From: a virus
Direction: 5' to 3' (one strand)
DNA length: 23,432 bases
Virus record (IMG/VR): IMGVR_UViG_3300037294_000245
Coordinates: 1-23,432 of that record
Position numbers and translations under genes: made by a program. Positions 7,567-13,411 of the stretch are shown piece by piece. Position 1 is the first letter of the stretch. Each line of letters starts with the position of its first letter. The notes below the pieces were generated by a model, which saw only the letters and a program-made list of their open reading frames with translations, made no database searches and was not told the DNA's origin.

Positions 7567-7810
7567 TGGTGTAGTCTCCATCGCCATATTTAATCCTATA
7601 GAATGTTTCTTTTTTTGGGTCCATCTTAAATTTAAATTTCACAGTGTACTGATCAGTAGAAGGATCATACCATTTTTCTGTTTCAATGCCTTGATTATTT
7701 TCCAGCAGATAGTTTAACCAAGGCATGTTCCATTTACGCTGAATCCACATGCTCAACGGATTGTGGCCTTCAGAATCGTGTCTTTCAATATTAAATGGAA
7801 CTTCAATCAT
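7556..7810 (-). CDS. Hypothetical protein, 84 aa
   Basis: Begins MIEVPFNIERHDSEGHNPLS and is rich in aromatic residues (WIQRKWNMPWLNYLL, KFKFKMDPKKETFYRIKYGD), suggesting a small beta-rich fold. The start codon overlaps the ligase stop as ATGA, so it should be translated by ribosomes finishing the ligase. Unknown function; a ligase partner is only a thought from position. Confidence 0.68.
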   Translation of the reverse strand: MIEVPFNIERHDSEGHNPLSMWIQRKWNMPWLNYLLENNQGIETEKWYDPSTDQYTVKFKFKMDPKKETFYRIKYGDGDYTNET

Positions 7811-9108
7811 AGTTTTTCCCCTGGTGTAAATCCGCGGAATGTTTTAAAGCGTGGAAAGCGTAGGCTGTAAGTACCGTCTTGATTCTGCGTTACAGCATCT
7901 GCCCTAACTTCAACAAGATTACCAACAACAGCATCCCTAGCATTCCAAAATTGGGATCGCTGATCATCCGAAAAGCCGCCGCCAACGTTGACATGAATAT
8001 CTTTCCCATCGTCCTGCCCAGCACATACCAGAGCCCCGAGTCGTCCTTCATTTCTACCTGTTCCTTGTTCAATACCTGTAACCTCCAGTGTTACTTCAAT
8101 AAATGGTTTGGCTTTGAGCCAACTGTGCGATCGCTTACACTCGTATAGTGCGTCTACTGATTTTATCATTACACCTTCGTAGCCACCGTCTACGGCCGCC
8201 TTATTCAACGCTACAAAGCGTGCTTCGCCTTCTGGTGTGTCCAAGTCTACCGTTTCCCACTCCAGTGCTGTAACGTGCTCTAAGACGCTGCTATGCTGTG
8301 CTACCCAATGCTTGGTGATCTCACTGCGGAAACTCTGTGGCTTGTCCCATGAACCTTTGAGGAAATCTTCCAGCGGAACTGTGTCAAACAGGTGTAGAAC
8401 AGCATCTGAATTTTGAACTGTTTCTTTACGCTGTAACTGTCGCATAAGGTCTTGGAAACTGGCGCTCATTACTTCGCCGTCCAGCACCAACGGATATGGC
8501 ACAGGATTGTCTTTCAATACAGTTTCGATCTCTTGGATGATGTGTCCGAAATTGTGAAACTGTTTTCCGTTGCGACTAAACATTTCTACCTTTTCGCCGC
8601 GGATGATGGTAATGACTCGCACACCATCCAGCTTGACTTCAATCTGTTTTTTGCCCTGCATCTTCTTCTCGTGATTGGCACTATCATGTGCCAGCATACA
8701 AGTAAACACAGGCACACAGTTAGGCACTACTTTGTTCACAGTTTTTTCACTTACACCACAGCGCAGGTCCTTGATAAGGATACGACGGTACCAATCATTC
8801 CATTGTGATGTAGTAGCAATGCTCATAGTCAACACAACAGCATCACGTGCTGCATGACCGGTGAGTTCACGGTTCTGAAGTTTTTGTGCTAGGTCTACAA
8901 ACACACTCCACTCTAGTCCTTGTCCATCCGCAGTTGCTTCGGGTACTTGTTTTACACCAAACGTTACCAGCGGGTCTAATGCCATACGCAACCCTTCAAA
9001 GAATTCAGGCAAGCCTTCTTCGTATGCTGTGCGGATGATTGCTTCTTTGTCCAGTCGGCTGTTGTGCTGTTCTAGGTCTCGAATAATTGCATCAGGTTGC
9101 GTTCTCAT
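7807..9108 (-). CDS. ATP-dependent DNA ligase
   Basis: A 433-aa nucleotidyltransferase that seals DNA nicks via a ligase-AMP intermediate. Motif I is EVKLDGVR, with the adenylated Lys near residue 159. Motif Ia/III elements are MFSRNGKQ and LVLDGEV, motif IV is EGVMIK and motif V is SWLKAKPF, followed by an OB-fold domain (VTLEVTGIEQGTGRNEGRLG ... VEVRADAV). The N-terminal 140 residues form a DNA-binding domain with DWYRRILIKDLRCGVSEKTV, as in T4 gp30-like ligases. Of two in-frame ATGs, the one at 9108 is chosen because AGAGGA lies 6-7 bp before it and it overlaps the stop of the 59-aa gene. It serves phage replication and repair. Confidence 0.94.
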   Translation of the reverse strand: MRTQPDAIIRDLEQHNSRLDKEAIIRTAYEEGLPEFFEGLRMALDPLVTFGVKQVPEATADGQGLEWSVFVDLAQKLQNRELTGHAARDAVVLTMSIATTSQWNDWYRRILIKDLRCGVSEKTVNKVVPNCVPVFTCMLAHDSANHEKKMQGKKQIEVKLDGVRVITIIRGEKVEMFSRNGKQFHNFGHIIQEIETVLKDNPVPYPLVLDGEVMSASFQDLMRQLQRKETVQNSDAVLHLFDTVPLEDFLKGSWDKPQSFRSEITKHWVAQHSSVLEHVTALEWETVDLDTPEGEARFVALNKAAVDGGYEGVMIKSVDALYECKRSHSWLKAKPFIEVTLEVTGIEQGTGRNEGRLGALVCAGQDDGKDIHVNVGGGFSDDQRSQFWNARDAVVGNLVEVRADAVTQNQDGTYSLRFPRFKTFRGFTPGEKL

Positions 9109-9284
9109 TGGTCTTCCTCTGCCCATTTGATTTTGTTAACTGTGTATGTGTCGATGCCCCATTTTTCAGGAGCACCAAATTTCACAATAGTCTTAGCAAT
9201 CGCTTGTGAATGTTCTACAGCATATTCATAGCCTAAGAAATCGTCACCAGCAAACACTTGCCATGTTCTTTGACCTGCCCACAT
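9105..9284 (-). CDS. Hypothetical small protein, 59 aa
   Basis: A complete short frame from an ATG at 9284 to TGA at 9107-9105. It begins MWAGQRTWQVFAGDDFLGYE and ends VNKIKWAEEDQ. Both ends overlap neighbours in the usual style here: TAATG with the metallophosphoesterase stop and ATGA with the ligase start. This makes it a real coding link in the operon. Composition (aromatic and acidic residues, no low complexity) looks like a genuine protein. Family unknown. Confidence 0.7.
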   Translation of the reverse strand: MWAGQRTWQVFAGDDFLGYEYAVEHSQAIAKTIVKFGAPEKWGIDTYTVNKIKWAEEDQ

Positions 9285-9823
9285 TAGATAACTCTCAATT
9301 CTTCTATGTTAACAGGAGTATAGTCAGTTGCTTCTACACTCACATTGCGATAAGGACCTTCTGGGCTGGGGTTCTGATGAATGTGTCCATGGACATTTAG
9401 CAGCACAGGAGCATCAGGGTCGTCGGGTGCCCCTCTGCGTAGGCTAGATTCATGTAGCGGCACATGACTAAACATCAATCCAAACTCAGGAAACATTCGC
9501 CACATCTGTACTTTCTTAAAAAAGCCACCTGAAGCAAGAAACGGAATGTCATCGTGATTGCCAACAATTAGTCGCTTACTGCCGTTAAGACGCGGCCAGT
9601 TTGTTTTGAACCATTCCTTGTCGCCCATTACAACATCACCTAACGTATAAAATATGTCGCCTTTTTTGACATGTTTATTATGTTGTTCAATCATGTGTTC
9701 GTCCATTTCATCCACGTCGGCAAAACGATTACCGCGGATCAACTCGCCAGTTGCGCTGTCAGTGAATTTTAAAATGTTCGCATGTCTAAAATGCGTATCT
9801 GATGTTACAAAAATATCTCTCAT
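9284..9823 (-). CDS. Calcineurin-like metallophosphoesterase
   Basis: A 179-aa enzyme with all metal-binding motifs: SDTHFRH (DxH) near the N-terminus, YTLGDVV (GD), VGNHDD (GNHD), MFSHVPLH and NVHGHIH (GHxH). Such enzymes hydrolyse phosphomonoesters, phosphodiesters or cyclic nucleotides. Phage members include polynucleotide phosphatases and nucleotide hydrolases, so the substrate cannot be stated. Start: the frame extends to 9859, but the ATG at 9823 is preceded by AGAGGAAAG and lies 24 bp after the -10 box at 9847-9852. It is first in the operon that continues through the 59-aa gene to the ligase. Confidence 0.9.
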   Translation of the reverse strand: MRDIFVTSDTHFRHANILKFTDSATGELIRGNRFADVDEMDEHMIEQHNKHVKKGDIFYTLGDVVMGDKEWFKTNWPRLNGSKRLIVGNHDDIPFLASGGFFKKVQMWRMFPEFGLMFSHVPLHESSLRRGAPDDPDAPVLLNVHGHIHQNPSPEGPYRNVSVEATDYTPVNIEELRVI

Positions 9824-9846
9824 AGTCTTTCCTCTTGTTCTTCTAT

Positions 9847-9875
9847 AGTATATGCTCAAACGAAATTTTAGTCAA
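9847..9875 (-). promoter_or_regulatory. sigma70-like promoter of the metallophosphoesterase-ligase operon
   Basis: Minus strand: -35 TTGACT at 9875-9870, 17-bp spacer, -10 TATACT at 9852-9847. It begins within 2 bp of the end of the hairpin terminator that closes the upstream transcript, a compact terminator-promoter arrangement. Confidence 0.8.
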
Positions 9876-9877
9876 GA

Positions 9878-9904
9878 AAAAAGGCGCTACTTGGGCGCCT
9901 TTTT
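9878..9904 (-). terminator. Intrinsic terminator, perfect 10-bp hairpin
   Basis: AAAAAGGCGC and GCGCCTTTTT form a perfect stem around a 7-nt loop. With A- and T-tracts on both sides it can work in both directions. On the minus strand it ends transcription coming from 10822 and the structured region 9905-10258. Confidence 0.85.
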
Positions 9905-10258
9905 GTATTATAACAGATCGGAGAAAGCGAGTAATAAGCTAGACAATGTGCAAGGGCGTGGTATACAGTCCCCTAAACAAAATACAAAAAACAAAGTGCA
10001 TAACGCTTCATATTTCCAGTTAGCAAAGTGCAATCTTATTCAGATGTAATTTAACTGGAGCATGACAGCCAAAGGTTTTTGAAACCGTGTGCTATCGTAT
10101 GAAACTCATACTAGTTGCCTATTCTCTTTCTTTCTCCTCACTGGGTAGTTTACGCTTTCAACGCATAACTACCAAAACTAAAAAGTGTCGCCTGTATGTT
10201 CCTTAGCTAAGGATTAAGGTGCTACCTAATCTGCGTCCGGCGACCCGACTCTGATTCT
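9905..10258 (-). ncRNA. Candidate structured noncoding RNA, about 350 nt
   Basis: No credible ORF lies here. Read on the minus strand there are: a GTCGCC/GGCGAC stem (10239-10244 with 10187-10192) closing two hairpins, one being the palindromic TCCTTAGCTAAGGA; an 11-bp bulged hairpin closed by GGTAGTT/AACTACC (10144-10173); a GTATG/CATAC hairpin; and a TCCAGTTA/TAACTGGA stem (10052-10059 with 10015-10022). The region ends at the terminator at 9878-9904. No separate promoter is obvious, so it may be a processed 3' product of the 10259-10822 transcript. It lacks tmRNA (no T-arm, no tag ORF) and RNase P signatures. No known class recognised. Confidence 0.55.
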
Positions 10259-10822
10259 TTAAAGAATATCCGCGCTCTTTAGGAATGTCGCAGTTTTTTC
10301 CATAAGTTCAATTTCTGTTTGCACGTTCAGTTCAAGCAACTCATCCTGTAACTTCTGCTTATCACGCTTAAAGTTAGCAGCATCCTTGCGGAATGTTTCA
10401 ATTTCTGCTTCTGTAAAGATGTTGGTTGTTACAGCATTTGGACGGTAACTGTAGCTTTCATCCTTACTTTCAGCATTCTTTTTAACTTGTCCGTTCAACA
10501 CACGAAGCGCAATTTGTGCACCTTTGCCAGCCAACATAGTTTTGTGGGCGATCTGCTTTTCAAGGTAAGCAACCAGAGTTAACTTATCGTTAATACCAGC
10601 TGCGGCGTTTGCCTGTGCCACTTTAGCACGGATCTCATAAAGAGATCCAAGCATCTGTGCTCTAATGTCCGACTGTGCCCAAAAGCGATTGCGCACAGCG
10701 TCAATCTGATCCTCCACACCTTCAAACTCGTTAAGAGTCACAGTGTAGTTAAGATCAAGACCTTTTACAGCCTCGTTAATTGCTGCCTGTACAGCGTTTG
10801 CCTTGCGAAGTGTTAGTTTCAT
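10259..10822 (-). CDS. Hypothetical helical phage protein, 187 aa
   Basis: Begins MKLTLRKANAVQAAINEAVK. Most of the length is predicted helical, with alternating charged residues and likely coiled coils (RDKQKLQDELLELNVQTEIE near the C-terminus). A DESYSYRPNAVTTN linker sits in the middle. There are no cysteines or membrane segments. AAGGAAAAGG precedes the ATG. The stop codon lies inside an ATTCTTTAAAGAAT palindrome that leads into the structured region. Family not recognised. Confidence 0.75.
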   Translation of the reverse strand: MKLTLRKANAVQAAINEAVKGLDLNYTVTLNEFEGVEDQIDAVRNRFWAQSDIRAQMLGSLYEIRAKVAQANAAAGINDKLTLVAYLEKQIAHKTMLAGKGAQIALRVLNGQVKKNAESKDESYSYRPNAVTTNIFTEAEIETFRKDAANFKRDKQKLQDELLELNVQTEIELMEKTATFLKSADIL

Positions 10823-10833
10823 TTGCCTTTTCC

Positions 10834-11103
10834 TTATTTTGCTAATGTGCCTAGAAATTCTAGTCTTGTGTATACTTTAAACTCTTTTTCCGCATTGTCA
10901 ACTATTTTCAACGCAGTGTCTAAAGATTTTTGTCTCCGTGTTTTTCTGTATTCTGCTATTGCTTTATGGTATTCATATTCATACTCAGCGAATCTTTTCT
11001 TCAGTCGAGCAGTGGTGCCCGGTGACGTAGACCGGTGGTGTTGATGCCACTCTGCTACAGTTTTGCGAAAATAATCGAATCGGTGTTGGTATGAATGTTC
11101 CAT
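10834..11103 (-). CDS. Hypothetical basic protein, 89 aa
   Basis: Begins MEHSYQHRFDYFRKTVAEWH and is rich in His, Arg, Lys and Tyr, probably two or three helices (RFAEYEYEYHKAIAEYRKTR). It precedes the 187-aa gene by 11 bp in the same transcript. There is no ribosome-binding site: the ATG falls at the predicted transcription start of the promoter at 11110-11138, so the message may be leaderless. Function unknown. Confidence 0.65.
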   Translation of the reverse strand: MEHSYQHRFDYFRKTVAEWHQHHRSTSPGTTARLKKRFAEYEYEYHKAIAEYRKTRRQKSLDTALKIVDNAEKEFKVYTRLEFLGTLAK

Positions 11104-11109
11104 AACTAT

Positions 11110-11138
11110 ACAATAATTTAGACACGGTGTTTTGTCAA
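11110..11138 (-). promoter_or_regulatory. sigma70-like promoter upstream of the 89-aa gene
   Basis: Minus strand: -35 TTGACA at 11138-11133, 17-bp spacer, -10 TATTGT at 11115-11110. Only 6 bp separate the -10 box from the ATG at 11103. Confidence 0.6.
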
Positions 11139-11267
11139 GTTCAAAAGTGGCATCAGCAAATTTCTAGTAAAATATTTAACGGGCCCAGCTGCCTTCAAGC
11201 GACTATGCGCTTCTTTTTACGCCTTCGTAAGGAACTAGAATATTTTTAATCCTTACTCTTTTGAACT
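11138..11267 (-). ncRNA. Stem-closed spacer module after the last tRNA
   Basis: AGTTCAAAAG (RNA 5' side, at 11267-11258) pairs perfectly over 10 bp with CTTTTGAACT (11147-11138). Inside are TTCTAG/CTAGAA, TTACG/CGTAA and AAGCG/CGCTT helices. It begins 3 nt after the CCA of the tRNA at 11271 and could be the 3' end structure of the tRNA transcript. No U-tract follows. Confidence 0.5.
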
Positions 11268-11270
11268 GTT

Positions 11271-11347
11271 TGGTGCTCCGACAGGGACTCGAACCCCGAA
11301 CCTTCCGGTTATGAGCCGGCTTCTCTAACCAATTGAGATATCAGAGC
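11271..11347 (-). tRNA. tRNA with CAT anticodon (elongator Met or lysidine Ile2)
   Basis: Full cloverleaf: acceptor GCTCTGA/TCGGAGC, A73, CCA encoded, D-stem TCTC/GAGA, anticodon loop CTCATAA, T-stem CGGGG/CCCTG. It is not an initiator because 1-72 is paired. With TilS encoded in this genome, this or the tRNA at 17781 may be the AUA-reading tRNA-Ile. The sequence does not decide between Met and Ile2. Confidence 0.9.
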
Positions 11348-11352
11348 GTATT

Positions 11353-11428
11353 TGGTTGCGCAGGACGGATTTGCACCGCCGATCTCTGAGGTATGAACCC
11401 AGTGAGTTAACTACTTCTCTACCGCGCG
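11353..11428 (-). tRNA. Initiator tRNA-fMet(CAT)
   Basis: Acceptor CGCGCGG with 3' CTGCGCA gives an unpaired C1/A72, the hallmark of bacterial initiator tRNA. A73 and CCA encoded. Anticodon arm CTGGG/CTCAG around TTCATAC; T-stem GGCGG/CCGTC with loop TGCAAAT. The middle of the three G pairs in the anticodon stem is G-U instead of G-C. Confidence 0.88.
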
Positions 11429-11433
11429 ACAAA

Positions 11434-11517
11434 CATTGTTTAAAAGATACATCAACCGTTCCATTACTTTCCACAAACGGTACCGGTATTTTAAGTTGAT
11501 GTATCATTAAAACTATG
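11434..11517 (-). ncRNA. GATACA-type stem module upstream of tRNA-fMet
   Basis: GATACATCAAC (RNA, 11505-11495) pairs perfectly over 11 bp with GTTGATGTATC (11456-11446). A further imperfect helix CATAGTTTTAA / TTAAACAATG lies outside, separated by a small internal loop, and an ACCGTT/AACGGT hairpin lies inside. It shares architecture with the modules at 16580-16707 and 17111-17229. Confidence 0.6.
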
Positions 11518-11518
11518 T
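11495..11518 (-). repeat. 24-bp direct repeat, copy A
   Basis: Identical at 22 of 24 positions to 11743-11766. The two copies flank the 61-aa ORF. This copy forms the 5' arm of the module at 11434-11517. Confidence 0.7.
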
Positions 11519-11531
11519 AATTTTTCTGTCC

Positions 11532-11717
11532 TTACTTAACAACAGGTATGTAATCTCTATCAAGACTTGTTGCTGTATTGTATACTTTCAATTGCCTTGC
11601 ATCTTTTTCTATACCTCTATAGACAACATCTTGTGGAAGTTTTGATTCGTATGTCATTGACATATTTACTTCGGCGTCTGATTTTGCATCAATCAGCCAA
11701 ACCAAATTATTTTCCAA
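11532..11717 (-). CDS. Hypothetical protein, 61 aa, TTG start
   Basis: A TTG start at 11717 follows a strong AAGGAG by 7 bp. The protein begins MENNLVWLIDAKSDAEVNMS and ends DRDYIPVVK. Mixed composition without repeats suggests a real protein. It lies inside the noncoding tRNA region between two 24-bp direct repeats, as if inserted as a cassette after the giant RNA. No family recognised. Confidence 0.6.
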   Translation of the reverse strand: MENNLVWLIDAKSDAEVNMSMTYESKLPQDVVYRGIEKDARQLKVYNTATSLDRDYIPVVK

Positions 11718-11742
11718 TATATAACTCCTTTTGTTAATTTTA

Positions 11743-11766
11743 GTCGATGTATCATTTAAACTATGT
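11743..11766 (-). repeat. 24-bp direct repeat, copy B
   Basis: Partner of 11495-11518. It sits at the 3' end of the giant RNA candidate. It can also pair with GTTGATGTATC (11456-11446) through one G-U pair, giving an alternative stem around the 61-aa ORF. Confidence 0.65.
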
Positions 11767-12210
11767 GTTTAGTGTAACAGTCTCGGAAGTGGAGTAATTG
11801 CTTACTTCCAAATGGGTCGGAACTCGAAAACTGTTACACAAAACACATTGCCGAACGGCGTATAGCCTGTCCCATATCAATGTATTTTTGCCTAGGTTGA
11901 GATTACACCTTAGGACGGAGCCCTTTGATAGCCTTACCCGAACCCTTGCGAGGTTGGTTAGCCCATATCCACTAAAGTCCTTGCGGATTCTCTAGTATGC
12001 TCCAATGCTGCCTTTTTTGGAGAGTGGCGTTTCTCTCGTCGCGCATTGCTATTCGTCCTTTGATCTTCCGCCTGCCTTCGGAGCAGTTCACAGTCGCTAA
12101 ACCGTTACGTCTTCTCTTGGAACAATCACCTCTGCCTTGCGAGCTTTGGTGAACCCAATTCACTTGCGTGTCGGGTTTTAAGCATCTTTCACAATGCGCC
12201 GGGACAGTCT

Positions 12211-12293
12211 TTCGCTTTTGTTTATCAAAGAAGGATTTGAACCTTCGCCGATTCCTTAGAAGGGAATTGCTCTACCGCTGAGCTATATGCGAA
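12211..12293 (-). other. tRNA-like domain (Arg TCT-type arms) inside the giant RNA
   Basis: D-arm GCTC/GAGC, anticodon arm ATTCC/GGAAT around CTTCTAA (TCT) and T-arm GAAGG/CCTTC around TTCAAAT are all intact with normal spacing. The acceptor strands (TCGCATA and TTTGATA) do not pair, and no CCA follows. Instead TTCGC (12293-12289) pairs with GCGAA (12215-12211), and a GGGACAG/CTGTCCC helix closes the whole unit. It is therefore unlikely to be a chargeable tRNA. A true tRNA-Arg(TCT) is present at 16308. Confidence 0.7.
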
Positions 12294-12902
12294 CCTACTT
12301 CGATGTGCTGTCCCAGTTGCTCCATATCTTGTTAGATACAGAATACAACACACCAACTGTTTTTTGCCTTGCGGGCTACTAAACGGCTCTTCAAGTCTCC
12401 GGGGCCTAACCCTTCTACTCTTGCGCTGCTACCTAGCCTTTGCTTGCGAGCTCAGACAGTGTAACTACTGGTTGGTCGTCAACATTCGTTAGCGTGGCTG
12501 TATATTGTAGAACCGCCAAGTTCCTTATCGCTCACCGACTGGCTCTGCGACTATCCTTTCGGACAATATACCTAACTTACTGTTTACCGCCTTTCTACGG
12601 ACGGAAGTTGCTTTCGCTTTCACGAGTCAACTTTAACCCCAGCTTGCTTAGATGGACCATTGCTGGCAGTGGTTTATAGGAAACCCACTCTTGGGACAGT
12701 TGCCTGCCTTACCCTTATGGACGCTAAACCGCCCATCTTACTGTATTTACAGCTACAACATGTTCTACTTAGTAGAAGTATGATCAGTACTTGTCTTATG
12801 TGTCACGACATTGGGCTATTAGGCTTACTGTTATGATCCACAACACACGTTGTATGTGTAAATACAGCTTTTGCTCGTCATCGACTTGCGTCTAAAGCTT
12901 GT

Positions 12903-12928
12903 TCTAAATTATCAAATAGCGTGTAAAC
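12903..12928 (-). repeat. Conserved leader element, copy 1
   Basis: A 26-bp sequence, identical at 25 positions to 15821-15846. In both places it starts about 20 bp downstream of a TTGACA/TATATT promoter of the tRNA region (RNA core GTTTACACGCTATTTGA). Confidence 0.75.
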
Positions 12929-12946
12929 ATCTCTGCTTACTTGTTT

Positions 12947-12974
12947 AATATAACATCGTTTAAAACAATGTCAA
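12947..12974 (-). promoter_or_regulatory. Strong sigma70-like promoter of the giant RNA
   Basis: Minus strand: -35 TTGACA at 12974-12969, 16-bp spacer ending CGATGT, -10 TATATT at 12952-12947. Very similar to the promoters at 15863 and 16819, which also share GATGY before TATATT. Confidence 0.8.
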
Positions 12975-13004
12975 CACCTTTTTTAATCTTTTTTATCTTT
13001 TTTT

Positions 13005-13080
13005 TGGTGCTGCCAGCAAGATTCGAACTCGCGACATCTTGATTACTAATCAAGCGCTCTACCAACTGAGCTATGGCAGC
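13005..13080 (-). tRNA. tRNA-Thr(AGT)
   Basis: Textbook cloverleaf: GCTGCCA/TGGCAGC acceptor, A73, CCA encoded, GCTC/GAGC D-stem, CTTGA/TCAAG anticodon stem with loop TTAGTAA, GCGAG/CTTGC T-stem. The anticodon AGT has A34, which is rare in bacteria outside tRNA-Arg(ACG) and would need a TadA-like deaminase or unmodified-A decoding. Confidence 0.88.
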
Positions 13081-13307
13081 ATAAATTTGGCAGTCCGTTA
13101 GCCTACACAGAGTGGAAACTGTGCGTCGACCCCTAGTCAACGTTGCGATTCATAGTCTTGGATTTTGTTGATTAGGATTTAGTGTTTCAAAGTCAAAGAC
13201 CGCCACGGACCAACGGCGGCACTCTTTGACTATATACAGTGCGTTGGACCAGTGCGGCTGCAACGATTATCAGTTCGTTCGCGGAATAGTCGTTTCAACA
13301 CAGTATT
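13081..13307 (-). other. Intergenic spacer with a strong hairpin
   Basis: No gene. A 13-bp two-part hairpin lies at 13191-13231 (AGTCAAAG/CTTTGACT and CCGCC/GGCGG), and a CACAG/CTGTG hairpin near 13110. It separates tRNA-Gly from tRNA-Thr in the transcript. Confidence 0.45.
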
Positions 13308-13381
13308 TGGAGCGGGTAACGAGAATCGAGCTCGTGCGTTCACCTTGGCAAGGTGACAGGCTACCTCTACATCATACCCGC
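13308..13381 (-). tRNA. tRNA-Gly(GCC)
   Basis: Acceptor GCGGGTA/TACCCGC perfect, T73, CCA encoded; anticodon arm TCACC/GGTGA around TTGCCAA; T-stem ACGAG/CTCGT. The D-stem is poor, while a better D-arm lies in the 29-nt Gly 5' fragment fused just upstream (13382-13410), so the mature 5' end is uncertain. Confidence 0.8.
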
Positions 13382-13410
13382 AAGCCGCTTTACCTCTGAG
13401 CTACACCCGC
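13382..13410 (-). pseudogene. Extra 5' half of a tRNA-Gly fused to tRNA-Gly(GCC)
   Basis: The RNA reads GCGGGTGTAGCTCAGAGGTA, then AAGC and a few bases, matching the 5' half of the tRNA-Gly(TCC) at 14841 and then breaking off before the anticodon. GCGGGTG can also pair with the acceptor 3' strand of 13308. It looks like a partial duplication or recombination scar. Confidence 0.65.
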
Positions 13411-13411
13411 A

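Larger units (their letters stand above)
11764..12940 (-). ncRNA. Giant structured RNA candidate (GOLLD-like)
   Basis: About 1.2 kb without a credible ORF, transcribed from the promoter at 12947-12974. Long perfect stems (plus-strand positions): CTGTATTTACA 12741-12751 with 12857-12867 (11 bp); GTATATTGT 12500-12508 with 12563-12571 (9 bp); GGGACAG 12201-12207 with 12308-12314 (7 bp, enclosing a tRNA-like domain); and a terminal hairpin 11764-11780 with 11831-11847 (16 of 17 pairs). At least six hairpins end in GNRA loops (GCAA or GAAA closed by C-G), a strong mark of folded RNA. Known phage GOLLD RNAs are of this size, lie beside tRNAs and, as I recall, can contain an internal tRNA; they form large oligomers. 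ROOL RNA is similar but shorter. The class name is inference; the structure is seen. Confidence 0.65.

Noticed and set aside
9905-10258. tmRNA or RNase P RNA
   Set aside because: No T-arm, no tag-peptide ORF, and no RNase P conserved GAGGAAAGTCC or ACAGAA elements.
12211-12293. Functional tRNA-Arg(TCT)
   Set aside because: The acceptor strands mismatch at three positions and there is no CCA; alternative pairings tie it into the large RNA.
12440-12679. Plus-strand 79-codon frame
   Set aside because: It lies in the giant RNA region, has no ribosome-binding site, and its sequence is explained by stems and GNRA hairpins.
13350-13365. tRNA-Asp (CCTGTCACC string in the Gly gene)
   Set aside because: The string is part of the Gly anticodon stem; no acceptor or T-arm fits an Asp tRNA in that register.
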